This document shows, one piece after another, positions 6,689 through 13,087 of a stretch of DNA of 20,052 nt. Where the stretch lies: the NCBI GenBank assembly GCA_018260375.1, contig JAGLBF010000035.1, positions 1 to 20,052 of the forward strand, given 5' to 3'. A program made the position numbers and the translations under genes. Each line of letters begins with the position of its first letter. Within the stretch, counting starts at the first letter, position 1. The stretch comes from Deinococcus sp. Its GTDB lineage: Bacteria > Deinococcota > Deinococci > Deinococcales > Deinococcaceae. The notes below the pieces were generated by a model. The model made no database searches, was not told the origin of the DNA, and saw only the letters and a list, made by a program, of their open reading frames with translations.

Positions 6689-7726
6689 TTACAGACTCTT
6701 GAGCACCGCTGCTCCCACCTCCTGCGTGCTGGCTTTGCCGCCCAGGTCGGGGGTGCGTACCGTTTCCAGTGCCCGCTCTACAGCTTTTTCTAGGCGCTGG
6801 GCTTCGGCTTCGCGGCCCAGTGAGTGGCGCAGCAACATGGCTACGCTCAAAATGGTGCCGGTGGGGTTGGCAATGCCCTGCCCCGCAATGTCAGGGGCCG
6901 AGCCGTGAATAGGCTCGTACAGGCCAGGGCCGTCGCCCAGTGACGCGCTGGGCATCACGCCGATGCTGCCAGGTATCACCGCAGCTAGGTCTGACAGAAT
7001 GTCACCAAAGAGGTTTTCGGTGAGTATCACGTCATAGCGTCCTGGTGTTTTGACCAACAGCATCGCCACTGAGTCAACATATTCATGCTCTAAGACGGTG
7101 TCAGGGTAGTGGGCGCTTTGCACCTCGCTTACCACCTTGCGCCACAGCTCAGAAACTTCAAGCACATTGGCCTTGTCTACACTGGTCAACCGTTTGCCCC
7201 GAGTTTGGGCGGCTGCAAAGGCCACCTTGGCCACGCGCTCTATTTCCGGCCGGGTGTAGCCGATGGTGTTGTAGGCCGCGTCACCCTCAATCGCGCGGCG
7301 AGGGTCAAAGTAAGCTCCGCCCAGCAGCTCACGCACTATCAGCACGTCTACCTGGCGAGCAAGGGTTTCGCGCAGCGGCGAGAGGCTTTCCAAGCCGGGG
7401 ATCACCTTTACAGGGCGTAGGTTGGCGTATACCCCCATGCTTTGACGCAGCGCCAGCAGCCCTGACTCTGGACGCAGCGGCCTGGGCAGCGCGTTCCAGG
7501 GCGAGTTGTGTGCGCCGCCCACCGTACCGAGCAGCACCGCATCGGCCTCTGCTACGGCGCTTTCGGTGCGTTTAGGAAAGGGCTGGCCTGTTTGCTCATA
7601 GGCCACGCCGCCGATGGCTTGTGGCTCTACCGTAACATCAGGGGCAACGGCTTGCAGCACTTGGACGGCTTCGGCACACACTTCGGGGCCGATGCCGTCA
7701 CCGCTGAGTAATACAATCTTGGGCAT
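6689..7726 (-). CDS. leuB: 3-isopropylmalate dehydrogenase LeuB, 345 aa
   Basis: Catalyses oxidative decarboxylation of 3-isopropylmalate with NAD+, the third step of leucine synthesis, in the cytoplasm. The full length matches the family (Thermus LeuB is also 345 aa). Diagnostic features: LLSGDGIGPEV at the N-terminus, substrate Arg residues in LLALRQ (Arg94), ANLRPV (Arg104) and VRELLGGAYF (Arg132, with Tyr139), Lys185 in SVDKANVL, metal-binding Asp218, Asp242 and Asp246 (VDSVAM, NLFGDILSD), and the NAD-binding GSAPDIAG (276-283). RELLGG separates it from isocitrate and homoisocitrate dehydrogenases. AAAGGA lies about 10 nt before ATG 7726. Last gene of the leucine cluster, 147 bp after leuD. 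Confidence 0.96.
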   Translation of the reverse strand: MPKIVLLSGDGIGPEVCAEAVQVLQAVAPDVTVEPQAIGGVAYEQTGQPFPKRTESAVAEADAVLLGTVGGAHNSPWNALPRPLRPESGLLALRQSMGVYANLRPVKVIPGLESLSPLRETLARQVDVLIVRELLGGAYFDPRRAIEGDAAYNTIGYTRPEIERVAKVAFAAAQTRGKRLTSVDKANVLEVSELWRKVVSEVQSAHYPDTVLEHEYVDSVAMLLVKTPGRYDVILTENLFGDILSDLAAVIPGSIGVMPSASLGDGPGLYEPIHGSAPDIAGQGIANPTGTILSVAMLLRHSLGREAEAQRLEKAVERALETVRTPDLGGKASTQEVGAAVLKSL

Positions 7727-7796
7727 GTTGGGGGTTTCCTTTTGTGAGACAGGGGGAACGGGTTGAGGTGCTAGATATCAGTTGCGAGGTGCCTGG

Positions 7797-7850
7797 CTGA
7801 ACTGGCTGGGCTGACTGAACTGGCTAGGGGCTGGGCTGAAACTGGTTGGG
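7797..7850. repeat. Short imperfect tandem repeat between leuD and leuB
   Basis: CTGAACTGGCTGGG (7797-7810), CTGAACTGGCTAGGG (7815-7829) and CTGAAACTGGTTGGG (7836-7850) are three imperfect copies of a 14-15 bp unit. They fill much of the 147-bp gap and probably arose by slippage; no function visible. Confidence 0.7.
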
Positions 7851-7873
7851 CCACAACAATAAGCCGCCGCGCC

Positions 7874-8476
7874 TTACTGCGGCGTAGACTCGTGCACAGG
7901 CTCCATGCTCTGCTCGTCGCCCTGGGGCCTTCCGGCGTGTCCGTGTCCGCTCTCGGTGCTGCGGGCCTGGAGCGTTTCAGCCTCCAGCGTGGCCTGGTCA
8001 CTGGCCTTCATGTACTCTAGCCAGCCACCCGCCTGCTGTACGTCCAGCGCAAACTGGGCCACAGGTACAAAGGTGACACTCTGGCCTGTGCGCTGGTTGG
8101 TGATGGTGCCTTGCTTGAGGTCAAGGTCAGCCTGGTCGCCGTCGGAAAAGGCTTCGACAATGCCCTGCGCTTCTAGGGCCAAAAAGCCGTTGTTAATGGC
8201 GTTGCGGTAAAAAATACGCGCAAAGTTAGGGGCCAGCACCGCCGCTACACCCGCTCCGCGCAGGCTCCATACGGCATGTTCACGCGATGAGCCGCAGCCA
8301 AAGTCAGCCCCCGCCACCACAATGTCGCCCTGCTTGACACGCTTTACAAAGTCTTTGTCATAATCTTCCATGGCATATTTGGCCAGCTCAGCCTCTATAT
8401 CACTGGTCAGGTGACGCGCTGGAATGATCTCATCAGTATTGATATGGTCACGGGCGAATACATGAACTGTAGGCAT
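7874..8476 (-). CDS. leuD: 3-isopropylmalate dehydratase small subunit LeuD, 200 aa
   Basis: Swivel-domain subunit that pairs with LeuC to isomerise 2-isopropylmalate to 3-isopropylmalate. Residues 1-160 match the short archaeal/Thermus-type LeuD: DHINTDEIIPARHL (10-23), GADFGCGSSREHAVW (56-70), APNFARIFYRNAINNG (82-97). Residues 161-200 are an extra polar tail (Gln, Glu, Ser, His) beyond the usual 160-170 length. AAAGGAG lies 7 nt before ATG 8476. In this phylum homologous subunits also serve homoaconitase in lysine synthesis; the adjacent leuB and the leucine attenuator upstream of leuC point to leucine. It lies 92 bp after the duplicated acidic protein in the same direction, probably in one operon. 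Confidence 0.93.
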   Translation of the reverse strand: MPTVHVFARDHINTDEIIPARHLTSDIEAELAKYAMEDYDKDFVKRVKQGDIVVAGADFGCGSSREHAVWSLRGAGVAAVLAPNFARIFYRNAINNGFLALEAQGIVEAFSDGDQADLDLKQGTITNQRTGQSVTFVPVAQFALDVQQAGGWLEYMKASDQATLEAETLQARSTESGHGHAGRPQGDEQSMEPVHESTPQ

Positions 8477-8568
8477 TTCTTTGCTCCTTTTGTCAGGAAA
8501 ATAGCGCTAGAGATAAAGCGTTGGGGCCGTAAGCGCTTTGGGGTGTTTTTTTAGGTGCCACATGCCCT

Positions 8569-9516
8569 TTAATTGTCAAGTAGTTTGGAATCATCTTTTT
8601 GGGTGTCTTCCTGGCTATCTTCTGGGCTATCTTCTTGCACATCTTCGTCGTCTTGTTGGTCGCTACCAGGCAGGGGTGTCCAGGTATTGCCGTCAAAGGT
8701 AATACTTTCGTCATCAAGGTTAACGCTCACCTGGTAGCCAGGAATCAAAAATGAGCTCAGGTGAAAGGGCGGCAAGATAATGTGGTCGGGTTGCAGCAGC
8801 ACTGAGCCGCGCCGCGCTTGGGGGGTGGGGAGTGCGGCAAGCTGCTCGTCACTGAGTTCTTCACCGCCAAAGTAGGCGATGTATTCGCGGTATTCGTTGT
8901 CCCATTCTTCAGGGGTTAGGCCGTACCAGTAACTCAGTTCCTCGCGCAGCCCGGCCTGAGCCGCTTCGCTGAGCGTTTGGGCTTCTTCGCCGCTGAACGT
9001 CACTTGCCCGTCACGGGTCATTTCAAAAAAGACTTCGGTGGGGTCGCCTTCTTCTTCCATAAGAGCGCGGTGACCTGTCATCATCAGCGCAATGCCGTCT
9101 ACATGGGCGCGGCGGGGCTGCCAGGTGTGACCGTCAAAGCTGGCTTCTAGCGCCTTAAAGCGCAGCCACTCGCCTTCGCGTCCTAATACGGGCAGGGCGT
9201 CCTCGCTGGGCATGTCGGGCTTGTTGGTCACCAGGCTGATGCTGCCGCGTACATACCGCGCTGTGGCAATGTTGTTCAGCGCCTCACGGGTTTCTAGTTC
9301 TTGGTCAGCGTCAAGCAGGTAGGCGCGGCGGTACTCTCTGTCCCACGCGCCCTCGGTGTCACCCAGACGGTAGGCGATATGGCGGCGCATCAGTTCGCGG
9401 GTTTCGTCGTCGGCTTGGCCCTCAAGCTGCGGCGCTTGCCCGCGCTCTACGGTAAATCTAAGGGTGGTTTCGCGGGGCATAAGGCCCAGGTCTTTACGGC
9501 GTTTGGCTTCTCCCAT
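8569..9516 (-). CDS. Internally duplicated acidic protein in the leucine cluster, 315 aa
   Basis: No known family beyond the N-terminal MGEAKRRK motif, which starts several otherwise unrelated bacterial proteins. It has two tandem units, about residues 17-136 and 160-284. Shared landmarks: RFTVERGQ / FFEMTRDGQ, WDREYRRA / WDNEYREY, RGSISL / RGSVLL, LPVLG / SFLIPG and SFDGHTWQP / TFDGNTWTP. The C-terminus (285-315) is a run of Asp, Glu and Gln. No signal peptide or membrane segment, so cytoplasmic. A strong AAGGAGG lies 7 nt before ATG 9516. It sits between the LysE-type exporter and leuD on the same strand, with about 115 and 92 bp gaps. Its role is unknown; the position suggests co-expression with leucine genes. 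Confidence 0.8.
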   Translation of the reverse strand: MGEAKRRKDLGLMPRETTLRFTVERGQAPQLEGQADDETRELMRRHIAYRLGDTEGAWDREYRRAYLLDADQELETREALNNIATARYVRGSISLVTNKPDMPSEDALPVLGREGEWLRFKALEASFDGHTWQPRRAHVDGIALMMTGHRALMEEEGDPTEVFFEMTRDGQVTFSGEEAQTLSEAAQAGLREELSYWYGLTPEEWDNEYREYIAYFGGEELSDEQLAALPTPQARRGSVLLQPDHIILPPFHLSSFLIPGYQVSVNLDDESITFDGNTWTPLPGSDQQDDEDVQEDSPEDSQEDTQKDDSKLLDN

Positions 9517-9562
9517 AAGAGTGCCTCCTTGTGTATTGGGGTGAGTAGAGGGTTAGGATAAG

Positions 9563-9593
9563 AAGGTAAAAGCAAATGCGTGCTGGTTGTCAA
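9563..9593 (-). promoter_or_regulatory. Possible internal promoter before the duplicated protein
   Basis: A perfect TTGACA (complement of 9588-9593) followed after 19 bp by TACCTT (complement of 9563-9568). The spacing is long and the -10 box poor. If real, the downstream genes including leuD and leuB would have a leucine-independent supply. Confidence 0.3.
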
Positions 9594-9631
9594 TAAGCGC
9601 GTGTATACATGTAAATGAACAGGCCAATCTA

Positions 9632-10246
9632 TTATTTGTTGAGCAATAACACACTGCCAAAGCCCAGCATCAATGTGCCGCCAATGCGGTCAATAGCTTT
9701 GCGGGCCTTGAGGTAAGCCTGTTGTGGTTTGGTAGTGGACATGCTCAGGGCAACCAGGGTAAACCACAGACAACTCAGACCAAATACAACAAGCCACGCA
9801 CCTAACTTGAGGCCAGAGCTAGGCGCTGCGCCCAGCAAACTGGAAAATACGCTGCCAAAGAATATAGCAGCTTTGGGATTAGAGATATTGGTTAAAAATC
9901 CAGTGCGCAGGGCGGCAAAGTCATTCAACGGCACGATGACGGTATGAGCGTCTTCTTGTCGGGTTTGTAGGCTACTGCGCCATATAGTGAGCCCCAGGTA
10001 CAGCAAGTAAAGTCCGCCTGCTACCTTGATTATGGTGTGTATCCATGGAAAAGCCTGAAACAGCACGCTAATGCCCAGCAGTGCAAAAGCCGCCCACACA
10101 CCAATGCTCAGGCTTACGCCCAGGCCCGCCAACAGCGCCGCACGCCGGGTGCGCGATACTGCGGTTTGCAAAACCAGCAGCACATCAGGCCCAGGAATGG
10201 CCAGTAAGGCAGCCTGAATAACGGCAAGGGTGAGCAAAGTGTGCAT
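9632..10246 (-). CDS. LysE/RhtB family amino-acid exporter, 204 aa
   Basis: Inner-membrane amino-acid efflux protein. About six hydrophobic segments, the family-typical length (about 205 aa) and the N-terminal signature LLAIPGPDVLLVLQTA (14-29) with the conserved PGPD; residues 67-87 (WIHTIIKVAGGLYLLYLGLTI) match the GGxYLxYLG motif of RhtB/LysE proteins. Substrate cannot be read from sequence; the leucine cluster suggests leucine or another branched-chain amino acid, as for E. coli LeuE of the same family. Before ATG 10246 stand AGGGA (6 nt away) and, alternatively, TTCAAG-N17-TATAGG ending 7 nt before the ATG, so it could also have its own nearly leaderless promoter. It lies 120 bp after leuC. 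Confidence 0.9.
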   Translation of the reverse strand: MHTLLTLAVIQAALLAIPGPDVLLVLQTAVSRTRRAALLAGLGVSLSIGVWAAFALLGISVLFQAFPWIHTIIKVAGGLYLLYLGLTIWRSSLQTRQEDAHTVIVPLNDFAALRTGFLTNISNPKAAIFFGSVFSSLLGAAPSSGLKLGAWLVVFGLSCLWFTLVALSMSTTKPQQAYLKARKAIDRIGGTLMLGFGSVLLLNK

Positions 10247-10366
10247 GTGATTCCCTATAGAACCTTAGAAAGTGAGCTTGAAGTGGCAGAAAAGGCACTG
10301 AAATATATTGGCTTTGGGTATCTTGATGATGTTTTTACAGTTTAAATACTTTATAGTTGAGCTGGT

Positions 10367-11644
10367 TTATGATTGAACTGAGTTGTATTCACGCGGGTCA
10401 GCCAGATGTCCTGCGATGGCGCTCGCGGCAACTGTGGCGGGGCTTGCCAGATAAATCTGTGCGGTGGGGTCGCCCATGCGCCCGACAAAGTTTCGGTTGG
10501 TGCTGCTGATGCACACGTCATTGGGCCCCAGCACGCCGCTGTGCATGCCTAAGCACGCGCCGCAACTGGGGTACGACACGCTGGCCCCCGCCTCTACAAA
10601 GATTTCCAGCAGGCCCTCTTGCGCGGCCTGTTTCCAGATGGCCTGGGTAGCAGGCACCACAATCATCTGCACGTTGTCAGCAATTTTATGGCCCTTCAGG
10701 ATACGGGCAACGTCGCGCAGGTCAGATATACGCCCGTTGGTACAGCTGCCCACATAGGCGTGGGTCACGGTAATAGGGTCGCTGCCCGCCACCTTGCCAT
10801 TGCTGGGAATATGCGGGTAGGCGATGGTCGGCTCTACCGTGCTGGCGTCAATATCCACCACCACCTTGTAGTTGGCATCAGCATCAGCGTGGTATTCGGT
10901 GTACTGATCAGGTGTGACGCCCCGCGCCTTCATGTACTCGCGGGTGGTGTCATCTACCGCCACAATGCCTGTTTTGCCGCCCGCTTCAATCGCCATGTTG
11001 GTGAGGGTAAAGCGGCCCTCCATATCCAGATTATCAATGTAGTCGCCCACCCATTCCATCACCATGTAGTTGGCTCCGTCAGCTCCAATGCGCTTAATAA
11101 CCTCTAGCACGATGTCTTTGGGGGTTACGCCAGGCTGCGTTTGGCCTGTGACCTGAATAAGCATGGTTTCGGGAACCTTGAACCACACCCGCCCCGCGTA
11201 GATGGCGCCCGCTAGGTCAGTGCTGCCCACGCCCGTCGCAAATGCGCCTAGTGCGCCCGCGTTGCACGTGTGGCTGTCGCCCGACACCAGTGTTTGACCA
11301 GGCTTCATCAGGCCGGTATTTTCTAGCACCACATGGGCGATGCCGCCGCGCCCCACATCAAAAAAGTGCTTGATGCCTTTTTCGTGCACCCAGCTTTTGA
11401 GTTTTTGGTACATCTGTGCCGCTTTGATGTTCATAGCGGGCACCGAGTGATCGGGTACGGCGACAATCTGGTCGGGGTTAAAGACTTTGTCCATGCCGCG
11501 TTCTTCGAGCATACGCAGCGCCGAGGGGGTGGTAATTTCGTGGCACAGCACCCAGTCGGTGGCGCACTCTATCAGCTGGCCTGCTTGTACTTGATCATGC
11601 CCTGAATGGGCGGCCAGAATCTTTTCGGCAATCGTCATTCCCAT
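10367..11644 (-). CDS. leuC: 3-isopropylmalate dehydratase large subunit LeuC, 425 aa
   Basis: Aconitase-family [4Fe-4S] enzyme that with LeuD isomerises isopropylmalate, the second leucine step. Short archaeal/Thermus-type (about 420 aa). Cluster ligands are Cys301 (VGSCTNGRISD) and Cys361/Cys364 (YPSCGACLGMHSG). Other signatures: SGDSHTCNAGALGAFATGVGS starting at 121 (in pieces) and SSTNRNFVGRMG (380-391). The frame is open up to 11869, but the proper start is ATG 11644, with GGAGGA 7 nt upstream; upstream residues would be translated from the leader and attenuator. A homologous enzyme serves lysine synthesis (homoaconitase) in this phylum; the leader with Leu codons and nearby leuD and leuB favour leucine. 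First structural gene of the cluster. Confidence 0.94.
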   Translation of the reverse strand: MGMTIAEKILAAHSGHDQVQAGQLIECATDWVLCHEITTPSALRMLEERGMDKVFNPDQIVAVPDHSVPAMNIKAAQMYQKLKSWVHEKGIKHFFDVGRGGIAHVVLENTGLMKPGQTLVSGDSHTCNAGALGAFATGVGSTDLAGAIYAGRVWFKVPETMLIQVTGQTQPGVTPKDIVLEVIKRIGADGANYMVMEWVGDYIDNLDMEGRFTLTNMAIEAGGKTGIVAVDDTTREYMKARGVTPDQYTEYHADADANYKVVVDIDASTVEPTIAYPHIPSNGKVAGSDPITVTHAYVGSCTNGRISDLRDVARILKGHKIADNVQMIVVPATQAIWKQAAQEGLLEIFVEAGASVSYPSCGACLGMHSGVLGPNDVCISSTNRNFVGRMGDPTAQIYLASPATVAASAIAGHLADPREYNSVQS

Positions 11645-11692
11645 ATGTGGTTCCTCCAAAGTGGTGTGGGTGATGCACTGGCGGCTGATACC

Positions 11693-11730
11693 AAAAACCC
11701 CCGAAAGCGCCGCAGGGACACATTCGGGGG
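11693..11730 (-). terminator. Attenuator terminator (segments 3:4) in the leuC leader
   Basis: On the minus strand: CCCCCGAA (11730-11723), a 17-nt loop, TTCGGGGG (11705-11698), then TTTTT (11697-11693). A perfect 8-bp GC-rich stem with U tract, lying 49 bp before the leuC start and downstream of a leader peptide. It shares its left arm with the antiterminator at 11727-11767. Confidence 0.85.
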
Positions 11731-11767
11731 CAGATAACTTCAGCACCAGGGCCGCGTTTACTGCCCC
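11727..11767 (-). promoter_or_regulatory. Antiterminator hairpin (segments 2:3) of the leuC leader
   Basis: GGGGCAGTAAAC (11767-11756) pairs with GTTATCTGCCCC (11738-11727): 7 GC-rich pairs, a 2x2 internal loop, then 3 pairs; the loop is 17 nt. The right arm takes four of the C residues needed by the terminator stem, so the two structures exclude each other. Confidence 0.75.
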
Positions 11768-11805
11768 TGACAAAGAAGGAAAGAAAAAGAGGCAGTAATT
11801 CGCAT
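11758..11805 (-). CDS. Leucine-operon leader peptide, 15 aa
   Basis: ATG 11805 to TAA 11758-11760 encodes MRITASFSFLLCQGQ. Codons 10 and 11 are adjacent Leu codons (CTT CTT) preceded by Phe-Ser-Phe. The ATG follows the -10 box TACACT by exactly 7 nt, so the transcript should begin at the ATG itself (leaderless). Stalling at the Leu codons would cover codons 4-6 (segment 1) and free segment 2 to form the antiterminator; finishing translation would cover segment 2 and allow the terminator. The peptide probably has no function apart from sensing charged tRNA-Leu. Too short for ordinary gene finders. The reading is by eye; only two Leu codons are present, fewer than in the enterobacterial leu leader. 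Confidence 0.75.
   Translation of the reverse strand: MRITASFSFLLCQGQ
11760..11796 (-). promoter_or_regulatory. Protector/pause hairpin (segments 1:2) of the leuC leader
   Basis: ACTGCCTCT (11796-11788, codons 4-6 of the leader peptide) pairs with AGGGGCAGT (11768-11760): 9 pairs, one of them G-U. The 19-nt loop holds the two Leu codons. Without translation this hairpin would hide segment 2 and leave the terminator free to form. Confidence 0.7.
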
Positions 11806-11812
11806 GTCCGCT

Positions 11813-11842
11813 AGTGTAGTGCCTCGCGGCGCACGAGGGCAA
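11813..11842 (-). promoter_or_regulatory. Promoter of the leucine cluster, leaderless
   Basis: On the minus strand TTGCCC (11842-11837), 18 bp, TACACT (11818-11813), then 7 nt to ATG 11805 of the leader peptide. The -10 box fits TAnnnT well; the -35 box matches TTGACA at four of six positions. Confidence 0.7.
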
Positions 11843-11956
11843 GCAGGGTGGCCTAGCGCCAGAGTACAACGGGTAGAGAAGTGCTCAGAACAGGCTCAAC
11901 AGTAGAAAAATGTAGAAAAAGTGGCTGGACGTTCAGGGAGTTGTACCCATCAGATC

Positions 11957-11992
11957 CTACGGACTGCGCTCCGCTACCGCAAAGTCCGTATA
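11957..11992. repeat. Short fragment of the interspersed repeat
   Basis: TACGGACT (11958-11965) ... AGTCCGTA (11983-11990) form an 8-bp inverted repeat around a GC-rich core (GCGCTCCGCTACCGCA). These match the outer arms of the full-length copies; the rest of the element is missing. It lies between the leuC promoter and the end of menG. Confidence 0.65.
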
Positions 11993-12014
11993 CCTCGGCA
12001 TTCGTAACAGCCTC

Positions 12015-12743
12015 TCAGCGCTTATTAGCCACCCACAGCCCGGCAATCCCGAAGGTCAGTGCCTGGTAGCGCACCTCAAAGCCGCACTGCTGCATCATGG
12101 CGGCCAATTCGGCTGGTTCTGGAAAGGCCAGCACACTTTCAGGCAAATAGCTGTAGGCCGCCGCGTTGCCGCTGATAACGCCGCCGATGCGGGGCAAAAT
12201 CTGGCGAAAATAAAAGCGGAATATCGCCCCAAAAAGCCCCTGGCTCGGCGGCGGAAACTCCAGAATCACCAGCCTGCCACCTGGGCGCAGCACCCGTGCA
12301 AATTCCTGTAAGCCCGCTGTATAGTCGGCAAAGTTGCGAAAGCCAAAGGAACACGTCAGTGCGTCAAAATGGTGCTCGGGGTAGGGCAGGTGCAGCGCGT
12401 CGCCTGCCTCAAAGGTGATGTCTAGGCCCGCTGCCTCAGCTTTGGCGCGGGCCAGGGTGAGCATCTGCGGCACAAAATCGCAGCCAGTTACCTGGGTGCA
12501 TGGGCTGCGCCGCTTGAGACTCAGGGCAAAGTCGCCTGTGCCAGTCGCAACGTCTAGCAGCGTGGTGGGCTGGCCTTGCAAGGCGGCGCGGGTTGCCAGG
12601 TCGCGCCAAAAGCGGTCTACCCCAAAACTGAGCACGCGGTTGAGGAGGTCGTAGCGCGGGGCGATGCTGGCGAACATTTGCTGCACACTGCTGGCCTTGT
12701 CCTGTCTGTCGCCTACAGGCGGCTTGGGCGGGGGTTGGGTCAT
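12015..12743 (-). CDS. menG: Demethylmenaquinone methyltransferase MenG/UbiE, 242 aa
   Basis: SAM-dependent C-methylation of demethylmenaquinone, the last step of menaquinone synthesis, at the inner face of the membrane. Family marks: VQQMFASIAPRYDLLNRVLS (20-39), motif I LLDVATGTGDFAL (62-74), CDFVPQML (88-95), the UbiE-specific LTCSFGFRNFADY (129-141), RPGGRLVILEF (153-163), and the C-terminal TFGIAGLWVANKR (230-242). Usual length is about 240. The frame is open to 12941, but the extra 66 residues come from repeat copy C; ATG 12743 gives the canonical N-terminus. There is no Shine-Dalgarno; TATACT ends 7 nt before the ATG, so the mRNA is probably leaderless. Monocistronic as far as can be seen. 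Confidence 0.95.
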   Translation of the reverse strand: MTQPPPKPPVGDRQDKASSVQQMFASIAPRYDLLNRVLSFGVDRFWRDLATRAALQGQPTTLLDVATGTGDFALSLKRRSPCTQVTGCDFVPQMLTLARAKAEAAGLDITFEAGDALHLPYPEHHFDALTCSFGFRNFADYTAGLQEFARVLRPGGRLVILEFPPPSQGLFGAIFRFYFRQILPRIGGVISGNAAAYSYLPESVLAFPEPAELAAMMQQCGFEVRYQALTFGIAGLWVANKR

Positions 12744-12750
12744 AGGGGGC

Positions 12751-12756
12751 AGTATA
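12751..12756 (-). promoter_or_regulatory. -10 box of a leaderless menG promoter
   Basis: TATACT on the minus strand, 7 nt before ATG 12743. No clear -35 box. The absence of a Shine-Dalgarno supports a leaderless start. Confidence 0.6.
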
Positions 12757-12818
12757 GGAGGAGACGCGTGGCTTGGGGTAGGGAGCCTGGGGCAAAAGCG
12801 CGGAGAGAATACGGTCTT

Positions 12819-12957
12819 ATACGGACTGCCGCTAAATTCCACCACAGTCGGAAAAGCGCCGCCTGCGGCTCCATACCGCGAAACCCGTATGCTGTTCCCA
12901 CTCGCGTCCGCTCGGATTGATTCAGTGCAGTTCTGAATCAATCGGAATCCGTATTAT
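12819..12957 (+). repeat. Interspersed intergenic repeat, copy C (full length)
   Basis: Nearly identical to copy B through the ATACGGACTGCCGCT start, the GCCGCCTGCGGC hairpin and GCTGTTCCCACTCGC. The second arm differs (CGAAACCCGTAT instead of CGCAGTCCGTAT). The right hairpin GATTGATTCA / TGAATCAATC (12915-12943) is a perfect 10 bp stem, longer than in copy B although the loop differs; the compensating change suggests the pairing matters. It ends GGAATCCGTATTA. Confidence 0.9.
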
Positions 12958-12965
12958 GCAGACGG

Positions 12966-13087
12966 CGCCCCATTCCAGCACCGTCAGGAAAGCGCCCCTT
13001 GCGCCACCGCGCAACACGTAGGTTTTCCTACGCTCGCTGCCCTTTTTTCACCGCGTGTTCAACATGGTTCAGGTCGGCCGTATCAGT
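12966..13087 (+). repeat. Second repeat unit adjoining copy C
   Basis: Holds CCATTCCAGCACCGTCAGGAAAGCGCC, split as CCATTCCAGCA (12970-12980) and GTCAGGAAAGCGCC, then a perfect hairpin CGTAGG-TTTT-CCTACG (13017-13032), CACCGCGTGTTCAACA (13049-13064), GGTTCAGGTCGG and GTATCAG (13080-13086). The last two blocks recur at 14779-14815. The GTATCAG end contains the stop codon of the S41 peptidase. Confidence 0.75.

Noticed and set aside
8515..8552. Hairpin AAAGCG/CGCTTT followed by a T7 run on the plus strand
   Set aside because: No plus-strand gene precedes it; the stem is short and separated from the T run by six bases, while on the minus strand no U tract follows.
11846..11862. A plus-strand AGGGTGG-like stretch near the leuC promoter, similar to the T-box antiterminator motif
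   Set aside because: It is on the strand opposite to leuC, no plus-strand gene follows, and the rest of the motif does not match; the peptide-coding attenuator explains the region better.
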